From Flavobacterium wongokense (GTDB lineage: Bacteria > Bacteroidota > Bacteroidia > Flavobacteriales > Flavobacteriaceae): 64,000 nucleotides of DNA. Location: NCBI RefSeq assembly GCF_021608265.1, contig NZ_JAKIHP010000004.1:118255-182254 (forward strand), in the 5' to 3' direction. This document shows positions 15,781 through 25,136 of the stretch, piece after piece. The stretch's first letter is position 1. The number at the start of each line of letters is the position of its first letter. The notes below the pieces were generated by a model. It had not been told where the DNA came from. It did not search any database and saw nothing but the letters and a program-made list of their open reading frames with translations. Both the position numbers and the translations under genes were made by a program.

Positions 15781-17612
15781 TGGATGCTAATTTAAAAAAG
15801 CTGTTACCTTTTGCGTTAAAATACAAGAACCACATTTATATGAATGTGTTCTTCAACATATTCTATGCCTTGTTTTCAACATTATTGATGGTTTCAATGA
15901 TACCAACATTAAACGTTCTTTTTGGCCTGACCAAAAAAGTCTACAAAGAACCAACTTATGAAGGCATTGGACATATCAAAGCGTACGCAGAAGAGTTCCT
16001 GAATTACAAGATAACAATCCTAACCGAAGAAAACGGACTCAAATGGGCGTTGCTATTTGTAATTTCAATCATTATTACCACAGCTTTTTTAAAGAACATC
16101 ACCAATTATTTTGCTTCCTACCACGTTACCCGATTACGAACCGGAGTGCTTCGCGATATCAGGCAAAAATTGTATCACAAGATTATCAACCTTCCGGTTT
16201 CCTATTATTCCGAAAGAAGGAAAGGAGACGTTATGGCCCGAATGCTGGGCGATATCAACGAAGTGCAGAATTCATTTTTCCAGATTTTGGAGCTTGTGGT
16301 GCGTGAACCGTTGACGATTTTATTCTCTATTATTACAATGTTCATCATCAGCCCGAAACTGACGCTTTTTGTTTTTGCCTTCATTCCGATTTCGGGATTC
16401 ATTATTTCGCGTGTTGGAAAAAACCTCAAGGCAAAATCAGTAAAGGCACAGAATGAAAATGGTATTTTTATTTCAATTTTGGACGAAACCCTTGGCGGAT
16501 TGAAAGTCGTAAAGGGCTACAACGCTGAGGAATCCTTTATTAAAAAATTCAACGATTCCATCAACCGTCTTTTAAATCTCAGCAACAGTATTGGAAACAA
16601 AAACAACCTCGCTTCGCCTTTGAGTGAATTTTTGGGGATTGTAACCATCGCTGTCCTGCTCTGGTTTGGCGCGCAATTGGTTGTGGAGGAACACGCATTA
16701 TCATCGGCAACATTCATCACTTACATTGCTTTAGCTTATACTATTTTGACTCCGGCAAAGGCAATTTCAAAAGCTTCGTATCAGGTAAAAACCGGTTTGG
16801 CTGCAGCTGAAAGAGTGTTTACTTTGATGGAACAGGAAAATACGATTACCGACACTCGCGAATCGGTTGACAAACCTTCATTTGACGATAAAATCACTTT
16901 GGAAAACATCAATTTCCGATATGAAAATGAAAATGTATTAAAAGACTTTTCACTCACCATTCCAAAAGGAAAAACCGTCGCTTTGGTTGGACAGTCTGGT
17001 TCCGGGAAAAGTACCATTGCCAATCTGCTGACGCGTTTTTATGATGTCAATGAAGGCGTTGTGCGTATTGATAATGTAGATGTACGGGACATCAAACTGC
17101 AGTCACTTCGTAATTTAATGGGCTTGGTAACCCAGGATTCCATTTTGTTCAACGACACTATCAAAGGCAATATTGCTTTGGGAAAACCCAATGCTACTGA
17201 CGATGAAATCATCGATGCGTTGAAGATTGCCAATGCTTACGAATTTGTAAAAGATCTGCCTGAAGGAATCCACACCAACATTGGCGACAGCGGAAACAAA
17301 CTTTCCGGTGGTCAAAAGCAACGGTTATCGATTGCGCGTGCCGTTTTGAAAAATCCTCCTATTATGATCCTGGATGAAGCGACTTCGGCATTGGATACCG
17401 AAAGCGAAAGATTGGTTCAGGTAGCTTTGGAAAATATGATGCAGAACCGTACTTCAATTGTGATTGCGCACAGGCTTTCCACAATTCAAAAAGCGGATGT
17501 CATTGTCGTGATGCAAAAAGGAAAAATTGTAGAACAGGGCAACCACGATGAGCTTTTATCCAAAAATGGAACCTATTCCAAATTGGTTTCGATGCAGTCC
17601 TTTGAAAGTTAA
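15780..17612 (+). CDS. MsbA-like ABC exporter (permease-ATPase fusion)
   Basis: A 610-residue half-transporter with an N-terminal six-helix membrane domain (about residues 15-340) and a C-terminal ATPase. The ATPase has Walker A GQSGSGKSTI, Q-loop VTQDSILF, signature LSGGQKQRLSIARA and Walker B IMILDEATSALD. It works as a homodimer in the inner membrane and probably flips a lipid or lipid-linked molecule (MsbA-like), though substrate assignment from sequence alone is uncertain. Its ATG overlaps the mutase stop by one base, and its 3' end overlaps the convergent lipoprotein gene by four bases. Confidence 0.92.
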   Translation: MDANLKKLLPFALKYKNHIYMNVFFNIFYALFSTLLMVSMIPTLNVLFGLTKKVYKEPTYEGIGHIKAYAEEFLNYKITILTEENGLKWALLFVISIIITTAFLKNITNYFASYHVTRLRTGVLRDIRQKLYHKIINLPVSYYSERRKGDVMARMLGDINEVQNSFFQILELVVREPLTILFSIITMFIISPKLTLFVFAFIPISGFIISRVGKNLKAKSVKAQNENGIFISILDETLGGLKVVKGYNAEESFIKKFNDSINRLLNLSNSIGNKNNLASPLSEFLGIVTIAVLLWFGAQLVVEEHALSSATFITYIALAYTILTPAKAISKASYQVKTGLAAAERVFTLMEQENTITDTRESVDKPSFDDKITLENINFRYENENVLKDFSLTIPKGKTVALVGQSGSGKSTIANLLTRFYDVNEGVVRIDNVDVRDIKLQSLRNLMGLVTQDSILFNDTIKGNIALGKPNATDDEIIDALKIANAYEFVKDLPEGIHTNIGDSGNKLSGGQKQRLSIARAVLKNPPIMILDEATSALDTESERLVQVALENMMQNRTSIVIAHRLSTIQKADVIVVMQKGKIVEQGNHDELLSKNGTYSKLVSMQSFES

Positions 17613-18328
17613 ATTGGTTTATAAGCCACAACTTTCCAATCCTTATCCAATAGATTTACAAAATGGTACTGTAGCTTGTCTTCTGTGTCAAATTCCCCAT
17701 TTTTATTGGTGTCTTCAATGGTTTTGAAATACAGCATATTTTTGGATTCAATGATTTTCCAATCGATTAATTCCTGTAAATCCGGAGAAAGTTTGGTAAA
17801 CTTTTGACCCGAAATGGTGCTTATATACAAGGATTTGATGTCGTTGCTGTCCAGTTTTCCGTCCTTATTGGTATCCATATCAGCCAACGAGTAAACCAGA
17901 AATTGCTGTTTGCTTTTATCGGCAAATGTTTTAAGATAGGTCGCCGTTTCAATCAGCACCTGTTTATCGGTCAACGCATAAATGCTGTCTTTCCCTATTT
18001 CCTGGAATTTTAGGTTTTTCAGGTAGCCTGTAATTTGGTATTCGCCATAATTGGAAACTGTAAAACTCTGCTCCGAATCTGAAGACGATTTAATTCCTTT
18101 GCCACTTCCCGAAACAACGCCAATTGGATGAATCAAAAAGTTGGTTCCTTCCATATTGATTGGCAAATCGGCAACTTCAATCTGAGTTGTGTCTATTGGT
18201 GCCGTTGGCTTTGATTTGGCAGTGTCTTCGTAAATAACTTTGGGTTTATCGGCTTCTTCTTTTTTGCAGGCTGCAAAAAGAACCACTAAAATTATTGCTA
18301 TGTAGGAAAGGTAATTTTTCATTTTCAT
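17609..18328 (-). CDS. Lipoprotein with two EF-hand-like calcium loops
   Basis: A 239-residue predicted lipoprotein; the ATG at 18328 is preferred over an in-frame GTG at 18340. The signal peptide ends in the lipobox LFAAC, followed by KKEEADKPK. Two 12-residue loops match the EF-hand/dockerin calcium pattern: DTNKDGKLDSND and DTNKNGEFDTED, about 60 residues apart. No catalytic motif or dockerin domain as a whole is recognised. It is the third gene of the M23-receptor-lipoprotein operon, 20 bases after the TonB receptor, and could be a calcium-binding accessory of it; that role is inferred from position only. Confidence 0.82.
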   Translation of the reverse strand: MKMKNYLSYIAIILVVLFAACKKEEADKPKVIYEDTAKSKPTAPIDTTQIEVADLPINMEGTNFLIHPIGVVSGSGKGIKSSSDSEQSFTVSNYGEYQITGYLKNLKFQEIGKDSIYALTDKQVLIETATYLKTFADKSKQQFLVYSLADMDTNKDGKLDSNDIKSLYISTISGQKFTKLSPDLQELIDWKIIESKNMLYFKTIEDTNKNGEFDTEDKLQYHFVNLLDKDWKVVAYKPI

Positions 18329-18359
18329 AAAATTAGACACTAAAATTAGTGAATTATTT

Positions 18360-20837
18360 CTACAATCTCGCCGTCAGTTTAATATTGAAAACCCGCGTCG
18401 TCATGTAATTTGGAATTCCGTATTGATTTTTGGTATAAACATCACGAACCCAGGTATTGGTAATGGCGTTTTGATTATTGAATAAATTGAAAATCTCAAA
18501 ACCGGCAGACAAATCCTTGAATTTCTTTAACCAGTGCCCAACCGGCCTTTCGTTATTCTTTTCGGTGAAGACATAAGAGAATCCAACATCGGCACGACGG
18601 TAATCACGCAAACGGTTTTGATACGTATAGGAATCAGCATAAGAAGGCGAACCTCCAGGCAAACCGGTATTGTAAACCAAATTCAGGTACAATTTCATGT
18701 TTGGAATATTAGGCATATAATCCTGGAACAATATCCCGAATTTCAAACGTTGGTCTGTTGGACGCGCTATATAACCCCGATCGTTCTGATTTTCTTCGGT
18801 TTTCATATAACCAAAACTCAACCAGGATTCTGTTCCCGGAACGAATTCCCCATTCAGACGCATATCCAAACCATAGGCATAAGCAACCGCATCGTTATTG
18901 GCACGGTAACGAATCCTCACGTTTTCGAGCGTATAGCTATTGACATCGGTCATGGTTTTGTAATAGGCTTCGGTTACAAATTTGAATGGACGGTTGTACA
19001 TCTTAAAGTTATAATCATTACTCAATACAAAATGTATGGATTGCTGCGCTTTTACATTTGGCCGAACAACACCCAACGAATCCCTTAGCTCACGATAAAA
19101 TGGCGGTTGGTGATAATACCCCATAGACAATCGGAAAATCATGTCCTTATCCCAATCGGGTTTTAAGGCTAACTGTGCTCTTGGGCTGATAACTGTCTGT
19201 TGTTTTGCTCCGGTAATTCCATCACCGGAAACTTTCCATGTATGGAAACGCGAACCCGCAGTAATCCACAATTGGTGGCTACCTATGCTGGTTTTAGTGC
19301 TCCATTGTGCATAACCGGAAAAACGGTTAATGTCAATAAAATTGGTTGCCCTCACATTTTGATACGGAACCAATGGCCCTGTATAAGGGTTATAAGGCTG
19401 CTCATGTGGTACATCAATGATTGGCGGATTAATCTGGAAACCTGCCGAATCTATTACTTCCCATTCCACAATACGGTCACGGATGTTTTCTCGGGTATAT
19501 TTGAATCCCCAATCCAACTGGTGTTTTTTATTGTTGAATTGATGCGTTCCTTTGACTTCAGCATTTACAATCAACGCATCCAAATCATTTCGGGCGTGAT
19601 TCAACTGCGAGCCAATTCCACGATTAAAGGTTACTTCTCCCAAAGTTTCCGAACCAATATTGGTATCAACTTCCCCTAAAAAATATTCTGCAAGGATATC
19701 AAAATACTCCTGCTCCTGTGTGTGGTAAATTGACCCGATTAATTTGAAGGTGTTATTTTCGTTCGGAGCAAAATTGGTTTTGAACGCACCAAAAAGTGTT
19801 TGGTATTTATCTTTTTCCTGACCTTCATAAAAAACCTGTAACGCTATTGGCTCGTCAATGGTACCAAAATTAGTCTGGCGTGTTAACGGCTGGTAATTGT
19901 ATTTGTTTTGCGAAATGTTACCAAGGAAACTAAACTGCCATTTCTCATTCGGATTAAAATTCACATTCGTCTGCACATCGGCGTAAGTTGGACGGTAATT
20001 GGTCTGCGTTTCCTGGCTGTTGACTAAAAGTGAATTATCGCGGTAACGGATTCCTGTGATGGCGGACCATTTTTTGTTTTTTGATGCATCTTCAACCATA
20101 AGGCTTCCACCAAGGAAACTGGCTTCGGCAGCTGCACCAAATTTGGTTGGCTTTCTATAGGTAATATCCAAAACCGAAGATAATTTGTCGCCATATTTTG
20201 CCTGGAATCCTCCTGCAGAAAAGTCGACATTCTGGGTCATATCGGTATTGGTAAAACTCAAACCTTCCTGTTGACCTGAACGGATCAGAAACGGACGGTA
20301 AACTTCAATTTCATTGACATAAACCAGGTTTTCGTCATAATTCCCACCACGAACCGAATAAGTTGTACTCAATTCACTGTTAGAATTTACTCCGGCAAAA
20401 GTTTTTAAAACACTCTCAATCCCGGCATTCGCACTCGGATTTTTACGAATGGTTTCAGGTTCAATTGAGGTAATTCCCTGAACTCTTCTTTTACTGCTGG
20501 TAATGACAACATCGCTCAACTGCTCTGCCTTATCGGTCATCACGACATGGTATTCAAAGTTTTCGCCAGGCTTTAACTGCAAGGTTGCTGTAATGCTTTT
20601 TAAGGCGGTATGGGTAAATACCAAAACGATTTTTTGGTTGGCCGGAACGGTCAATTCATAAAATCCGTCAGCATTTGTTTTTGCTGATTTGGTTTGGTAA
20701 CTGATATTAACATCTTCAACAGGTTTGTTGTTTTCATCGAGCACAATTCCGGCTACTTTAGCTGTTTGGTTTTGCGCAAAAGCGATGATGCTTATCGTAA
20801 AAAATAAGAGCGTGAAAAGGAATCTATTTGTTTTCAA
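18360..20837 (-). CDS. TonB-dependent receptor with carboxypeptidase-like N-terminal domain
   Basis: An 825-residue outer-membrane receptor. A signal peptide ends at IAFAQ near residue 22. Residues about 25-110 form a CarboxypepD_reg-like domain (KVAGIVLDENNKPVEDVNI, NADGFYELTVP). A TonB plug follows (SIEPETIRKNPSANAGIESVLKTFAGV, YSVRGGNYDENLVYVNEIEV), then a 22-strand-type barrel ending with a C-terminal aromatic-poor strand NIKLTARL. The start codon is TTG at 20837: no ATG lies nearby and the signal peptide begins exactly there. The ligand is unknown; there is no SusD partner, so it is probably not a SusCD glycan system. It follows the M23 gene by nine bases. Confidence 0.92.
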   Translation of the reverse strand: MKTNRFLFTLLFFTISIIAFAQNQTAKVAGIVLDENNKPVEDVNISYQTKSAKTNADGFYELTVPANQKIVLVFTHTALKSITATLQLKPGENFEYHVVMTDKAEQLSDVVITSSKRRVQGITSIEPETIRKNPSANAGIESVLKTFAGVNSNSELSTTYSVRGGNYDENLVYVNEIEVYRPFLIRSGQQEGLSFTNTDMTQNVDFSAGGFQAKYGDKLSSVLDITYRKPTKFGAAAEASFLGGSLMVEDASKNKKWSAITGIRYRDNSLLVNSQETQTNYRPTYADVQTNVNFNPNEKWQFSFLGNISQNKYNYQPLTRQTNFGTIDEPIALQVFYEGQEKDKYQTLFGAFKTNFAPNENNTFKLIGSIYHTQEQEYFDILAEYFLGEVDTNIGSETLGEVTFNRGIGSQLNHARNDLDALIVNAEVKGTHQFNNKKHQLDWGFKYTRENIRDRIVEWEVIDSAGFQINPPIIDVPHEQPYNPYTGPLVPYQNVRATNFIDINRFSGYAQWSTKTSIGSHQLWITAGSRFHTWKVSGDGITGAKQQTVISPRAQLALKPDWDKDMIFRLSMGYYHQPPFYRELRDSLGVVRPNVKAQQSIHFVLSNDYNFKMYNRPFKFVTEAYYKTMTDVNSYTLENVRIRYRANNDAVAYAYGLDMRLNGEFVPGTESWLSFGYMKTEENQNDRGYIARPTDQRLKFGILFQDYMPNIPNMKLYLNLVYNTGLPGGSPSYADSYTYQNRLRDYRRADVGFSYVFTEKNNERPVGHWLKKFKDLSAGFEIFNLFNNQNAITNTWVRDVYTKNQYGIPNYMTTRVFNIKLTARL

Positions 20838-20846
20838 ATTATATCG

Positions 20847-22544
20847 TTATGGTTTTTGACTTCTAAAAAATTGTGTTTCAAAGATAGTAGAATTTCCAAC
20901 ATTATCAGTAACTACTACTTTTAAATCATTTTTTCCTTCGGCAACAATGCCATCCGAAAAACGATGAATCAGCTTTTTGGTTTTCGATTCATACTCCAGC
21001 AAAATCCATTTTCCATTCAAATAACCATCATAGCTTTTTATACCCGATAAATTGTCTGAAATTGTGAATTTCAGTTCGTTCAAATTGCTAATCCATTTGC
21101 CTCCAATGCTTTTATCGGGTTTAATTTTTGGTGGCGTTCCATCCTTAAACAACTTGTATTCGCCAAAATATTTGGTATAGATGGTAAACGAATTTTTATA
21201 GCGTTTAGTATTATAGTAGTTTACTTTTTTGCCATCAATCAGTCCAATAAACATTAAATCACGGTCTTTTTGAGTCGAAATACTGTCTTCAAAAGTGATT
21301 GAAAAATTGGTATGTGCAGGGACAATGTCTTCGTGGAGCTGGAGAATTCCTTTCTTTACTTCAAAATTCATATAAAAGTCATCGTAAAAGGTATTCGCCG
21401 GAAAATTAACCGTTACATTTTCCAGTGAAAACATATTTTCCTTTTTGGATTTTATAAAATATTTTGAGGTTATGGGGACTTCGGCAACTTTGGCAGGCAA
21501 ATCTGAATATTGTATTGGAATAAAAATTTTGGAAATATTTTCACTAAAATCGGCCACTTCGATGCGATAGGTTTGTGAAATATTGTTGGAAACCGTAATC
21601 ACGCCATTTTCAATTCCGGGTTTAATGACACTCAATGGGTACGGATTTTTCATGAATAATTTCTGAACGCGCTGACCCAGTTTTTTATAGCGTTCATAAT
21701 CAATAAGGGCATTGACATAGCGTGTTTCATCAAATGAAAAAGTATCAAACTGATACCCAAAATCGGCTTTACCATTGAGATAGGTTTGTGTCCGAAAAGT
21801 TCCATTGGCATTCCAGGAAACATCATCAAAATCGGTTGCTGTGATTCCGAAACCAATTTTTCCGGTAGCCGAAACTTTTTCAGCAAGATAGCTTCCATCG
21901 TCCTGAAGTGATAAACTAACAGAAATTGGGCGTTTGGATTGGTTTACAATGGAGTTTTCATCCAAAGGATAAACCCAAAGGCTGTTGATATTAGGACGTT
22001 TGAAATCGGTGATTACAGTATCAAATCCGAAATACATAGGATTGATGATTTTTTCAGATTGCGTATCGCGGATTTCAAAATGCAGATGCGGACCATCAGA
22101 ACCGCCAGTATTTCCTGAGATTGCAATTGTGTCGCCTTTTTTAACCAATAAATCATTTGGATTTAAATTGACATCAATCTCATAGGATTTCGCTTTGTAT
22201 TGTTCGTTTTTGATAAACTTTTCGACTGGACCAAAACCCGATTGCAGATGTCCGTAAACAGAAGTAAAACCATTGGGATGCGTAATGTAAACAGCTTTGC
22301 CATAACCCACTTCAGAAATTTTGATTCGGGAAACATAACCATCGGCAGCGGCGTAAACATTGAAACCTTCCTTTTTCTGGGTTTTGAAATCAAAGCCCGA
22401 ATGAATGTGATTGGGCCTAAATTCACCAAAATTTCCCGAAAGCTGTAACGGAATGTCCAATGGCGAACGAAAATAGTCTTTTGGATATTGATTTTGCCCA
22501 AAAGCCACTATCGAAAACAATAAAAGAAACCCCAAACTTTTCAT
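20847..22544 (-). CDS. M23-family zinc metallopeptidase
   Basis: A 565-residue secreted peptidase (signal peptide ending near FGQ, residue 17). The LytM/M23 domain occupies about residues 35-170 with zinc ligands His48 and Asp52 in the HxxxD motif (HSGFD) and His155 in GPHLHFEIRD (His153 also conserved). Such enzymes cleave peptidoglycan cross-bridges or peptides, or serve as scaffolds; here the full motif set is present, so activity is likely. The remaining 390 residues are beta-rich with no recognised enzyme motif. It heads the operon with the TonB receptor and EF-hand lipoprotein. Confidence 0.9.
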   Translation of the reverse strand: MKSLGFLLLFSIVAFGQNQYPKDYFRSPLDIPLQLSGNFGEFRPNHIHSGFDFKTQKKEGFNVYAAADGYVSRIKISEVGYGKAVYITHPNGFTSVYGHLQSGFGPVEKFIKNEQYKAKSYEIDVNLNPNDLLVKKGDTIAISGNTGGSDGPHLHFEIRDTQSEKIINPMYFGFDTVITDFKRPNINSLWVYPLDENSIVNQSKRPISVSLSLQDDGSYLAEKVSATGKIGFGITATDFDDVSWNANGTFRTQTYLNGKADFGYQFDTFSFDETRYVNALIDYERYKKLGQRVQKLFMKNPYPLSVIKPGIENGVITVSNNISQTYRIEVADFSENISKIFIPIQYSDLPAKVAEVPITSKYFIKSKKENMFSLENVTVNFPANTFYDDFYMNFEVKKGILQLHEDIVPAHTNFSITFEDSISTQKDRDLMFIGLIDGKKVNYYNTKRYKNSFTIYTKYFGEYKLFKDGTPPKIKPDKSIGGKWISNLNELKFTISDNLSGIKSYDGYLNGKWILLEYESKTKKLIHRFSDGIVAEGKNDLKVVVTDNVGNSTIFETQFFRSQKP

Positions 22545-22675
22545 AAAAAACCGTTTCAGCTAAGGTAATGAAAAGGATTAGCAAAAAATTACAACAAATG
22601 TGTATTTTATAATATGTTAAAAAACAAATTATTACCGCATAAGTTCGAAAGAGAAAGAAATAATTGTCAAAACTA

Positions 22676-22705
22676 TTGTACAACCGAAATAGAATCCTAA
22701 CTTTG
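22676..22705 (+). promoter_or_regulatory. Promoter of the zapB-like/zapA operon
   Basis: TTG (22676-22678), a 19-base spacer and TAACTTTG (22698-22705), a perfect match to the Bacteroidetes TTG / TAnnTTTG promoter, 25 bases before the first ATG. Confidence 0.7.
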
Positions 22706-22730
22706 TGAAGTAAGTAATGAATAAAAATTC

Positions 22731-23021
22731 ATGAGTGAAATTGCAGAAATAATTGATTCCCTTGAAGGAAGAATTGGCAAACTTTTTACTAAAATAGAAG
22801 GTTTAGAACGCCAATCCGCCTCAGCAAAAAGTGAATTGGAAAACGCTGCAACCCTGATTAAGAAACAAGCTGATGAAATTGCACAATTGAAATCAGATTG
22901 CGAATCACTCCGAATGGCAAATTCATTATTAGGCGGTGAAGAAAATAAACGAGATACAAAGCTTAAAATAAATTCATTAATCCGAGAGATAGACTATTGC
23001 ATAGCGCAGTTATCAGACTAA
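22731..23021 (+). CDS. ZapB-like coiled-coil protein
   Basis: A 96-residue protein that is almost entirely a predicted coiled coil (about residues 5-70: heptads in IIDSLEGRIGKLFTKIEGLERQ and LIKKQADEIAQLKSDCESLRMANSLL). A short C-terminal tail (KINSLIREIDYCIAQLSD) resembles the end of division-associated coiled coils. It precedes zapA by four bases in one operon, which fits a role as a ZapA partner at the FtsZ ring. Direct similarity to E. coli ZapB is limited to the coiled coil, so the assignment rests mainly on context. Confidence 0.78.
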   Translation: MSEIAEIIDSLEGRIGKLFTKIEGLERQSASAKSELENAATLIKKQADEIAQLKSDCESLRMANSLLGGEENKRDTKLKINSLIREIDYCIAQLSD

Positions 23022-23025
23022 AAAT

Positions 23026-23319
23026 ATGGATGAAAAGCTTAAAATAAAATTATCAATTGCAGACAGGGTTTATCCGTTAACGGTAGATTTGTCACAAGAG
23101 GAAGGACTGCGAAGTGCTTCCAAAAAAATTGATGCAATGATTAAGCAATTCGAGGAAAACTATGCGGTTCGCGACAAACAGGATGTATTGGCCATGTGTG
23201 CCCTGCAGTTTGCATCACAAGTAGAACAAAAGCAGGTCGAAAGCTCCATAGACGGAAAAGATTTGGAAAGATTGAAAAAAATCAATGATTTATTATTCGA
23301 TTATCTCGAAAAAAAATAA
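23026..23319 (+). CDS. zapA: Cell division protein ZapA
   Basis: A 97-residue FtsZ-ring-associated protein that cross-links FtsZ filaments. The N-terminal part (KIKLSIADRVYPLTV) and the helix ASKKIDAMIKQFEENYAVRDKQDVLAMCALQFASQ match ZapA, with the C-terminal coiled-coil tail KDLERLKKINDLLFDYLEKK used for tetramerisation. The start at 23026 places Met directly before DEKLKIKLSI as in homologues. It is the second gene of the operon, directly upstream of the 6S-type RNA. Confidence 0.92.
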   Translation: MDEKLKIKLSIADRVYPLTVDLSQEEGLRSASKKIDAMIKQFEENYAVRDKQDVLAMCALQFASQVEQKQVESSIDGKDLERLKKINDLLFDYLEKK

Positions 23320-23347
23320 CGTTCTTATCACATAGGATTACAATACC

Positions 23348-23506
23348 GCCTACATTAGATTTTAATTGGTAAACTCAACACTAACAATTTAGAATGAGCC
23401 AGTCGATGCTACTAAAGCAAGCCACCCTGAGTGGATCCTTGACCAGCGCGTTAGCTCAAAACTTGTCTTTACGAGTTTATGCATTCACCTAATGTAGGCT
23501 TTTTTT
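23348..23506 (+). ncRNA. ssrS: 6S RNA (6S-Flavo type)
   Basis: The 209-base gap between zapA and rny holds a long imperfect hairpin closed by a perfect 11-bp stem (23348-23358 with 23489-23499) and followed by TTTTTTT, so it ends as an intrinsic terminator. Inside, TAAACTC (23370-23376) pairs with GAGTTTA (23473-23479), CTAAC (23381-23385) with GTTAG (23450-23454), and smaller stems (CCAC/GTGG around 23422-23434) sit at the top. A rod-like RNA with an internal bubble is the shape of 6S RNA, which binds housekeeping RNA polymerase. Position next to zapA, as in many bacteria, and the existence of a Flavobacteriia 6S class in Rfam support the call. Exact 5' end is not known. Confidence 0.75.
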
Positions 23507-23528
23507 ATATATAAACACAAACAAAACA

Positions 23529-25091
23529 ATGGGAACTACACTAATTATAATTGCGCTTATTGCGGGAATTGCAGGAGGTTTTGGAGTTGCAAAATTCCTT
23601 GAAAAAAGCAATATTTCCAATATGGTTAAAAATGCCAAGAAGGAAGCTGCATCGATTTTAAAGGATGCCAATCTTGAAGCAGAAAACATCAAGAAAGACA
23701 AATTACTTCAGGCAAAAGAGAAATTTTTGGAACTAAAATCCGAACACGAACAGGAGATTTTAGGCAAGGATAAAAGAATCGCTGAAATTGAAAAAAGAAC
23801 GCGTGACAAGGAATCACAGGTTTCGAGCGAATTGGCAAAAGCCAAAAAAATCAACGACGATTTTGAAGCAAAAACCAACGAATATACTGCGAAAATTGAA
23901 ACATTAAACAAAAAACAGCAGGAACTTGAAAGGCTTCACAAAAGCCAGGTTGAGCAACTTGAAGTTATCTCCGGATTATCTGCTGAAGACGCTAAGGAAC
24001 AATTGGTGGAAAGCCTGAAAGCTGAGGCCAAAACCAAAGCCATGTCGCACATTCAGGACACTATTGAAGAGGCTAAATTAACTGCACAGCAGGAAGCCAA
24101 AAAAGTGATCATCAACACCATTCAACGTGTTGGAACAGAAGAAGCAGTGGAGAACTGCGTGTCTGTTTTCAACATTGAATCAGATGACGTTAAAGGAAGA
24201 ATCATTGGGCGTGAAGGAAGGAATATCCGTGCGCTTGAAGCTGCAACCGGAGTTGAAATCATTGTTGACGATACACCGGAAGCAATTATCCTATCGTGCT
24301 TTGATCCGGTTAGAAGGGAAATCGCACGTCTTTCGTTACACAAATTAGTAACAGACGGAAGGATTCACCCGGCAAGAATTGAGGAAGTTGTTGCCAAAAC
24401 AACCAAACAGATTGACGACGAAATCATCGAAGTTGGTAAACGTACCGTAATTGATTTGGGAATCCACGGTTTGCATCCGGAACTTATTAAAGTTGTGGGA
24501 AGAATGAAATACCGTTCGTCTTACGGACAAAATTTATTGCAACACTCGCGTGAGGTTTCTAAGCTTTGCGGAATCATGGCAGCAGAATTGGGATTGAATG
24601 TGAAATTGGCGAAAAGAGCCGGTTTACTTCACGATATTGGAAAAGTGCCTGATACAGAAAGTGATTTGCCACACGCATTATTAGGTATGCAATGGGCAGA
24701 GAAATATGGTGAGAAAGAAGAAGTTTGCAACGCGATTGGAGCACACCACGACGAGATTGAGATGAAATATTTAATTTCTCCTATCATCCAGGTTTGTGAT
24801 GCCATTTCGGGTGCAAGGCCAGGTGCAAGACGCCAGGTTTTGGATTCATACATCCAAAGATTGAAAGATTTGGAAAACATCGCATTTGGATTCAATGGTG
24901 TTAAAAATGCTTATGCAATCCAGGCCGGACGTGAACTGCGTGTTATCGTAGAAAGCGAAAAAGTAAGCGATGAAAATGCAGCAAGCCTTTCTTTTGAGAT
25001 TTCACAAAAAATCCAAACAGAAATGACGTATCCCGGACAGGTAAAAATTACCGTAATCAGGGAGACCAGAGCAGTGAACATTGCGAAATAA
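23529..25091 (+). CDS. rny: Ribonuclease Y
   Basis: A 520-residue membrane-anchored endoribonuclease that starts mRNA decay. An N-terminal membrane helix (residues 3-24) is followed by a long charged coiled coil (about 25-200), a KH RNA-binding domain ([21 protein letters not shown], about 215-280) and an HD phosphohydrolase domain ([13 protein letters not shown] and LLHDIGK supplying metal ligands, about 330-430). The length is standard. No clear TAnnTTTG promoter lies between the 6S RNA and the ATG, so read-through from zapA or an unrecognised promoter is possible. It ends with a terminator. Confidence 0.96.
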   Translation: MGTTLIIIALIAGIAGGFGVAKFLEKSNISNMVKNAKKEAASILKDANLEAENIKKDKLLQAKEKFLELKSEHEQEILGKDKRIAEIEKRTRDKESQVSSELAKAKKINDDFEAKTNEYTAKIETLNKKQQELERLHKSQVEQLEVISGLSAEDAKEQLVESLKAEAKTKAMSHIQDTIEEAKLTAQQEAKKVIINTIQRVGTEEAVENCVSVFNIESDDVKGRIIGREGRNIRALEAATGVEIIVDDTPEAIILSCFDPVRREIARLSLHKLVTDGRIHPARIEEVVAKTTKQIDDEIIEVGKRTVIDLGIHGLHPELIKVVGRMKYRSSYGQNLLQHSREVSKLCGIMAAELGLNVKLAKRAGLLHDIGKVPDTESDLPHALLGMQWAEKYGEKEEVCNAIGAHHDEIEMKYLISPIIQVCDAISGARPGARRQVLDSYIQRLKDLENIAFGFNGVKNAYAIQAGRELRVIVESEKVSDENAASLSFEISQKIQTEMTYPGQVKITVIRETRAVNIAK

Positions 25092-25110
25092 GAAAAATAT
25101 AATAAACGAA

Positions 25111-25134
25111 AAAGGCGGCCAAATGGCTGCCTTT
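25111..25134. terminator. Intrinsic terminator between rny and the receiver gene
   Basis: A 10-bp stem AAAGGCGGCC / GGCTGCCTTT (one G-U pair) with an AAAT loop and seven T's. It ends rny and, on the other strand, could also serve the convergent receiver gene. Confidence 0.87.
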
Positions 25135-25136
25135 TT

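Noticed and set aside
18534..19088. A 184-codon open frame on the plus strand
   Set aside because: Antisense to the TonB-dependent receptor barrel; no start context and composition unlike a real protein.
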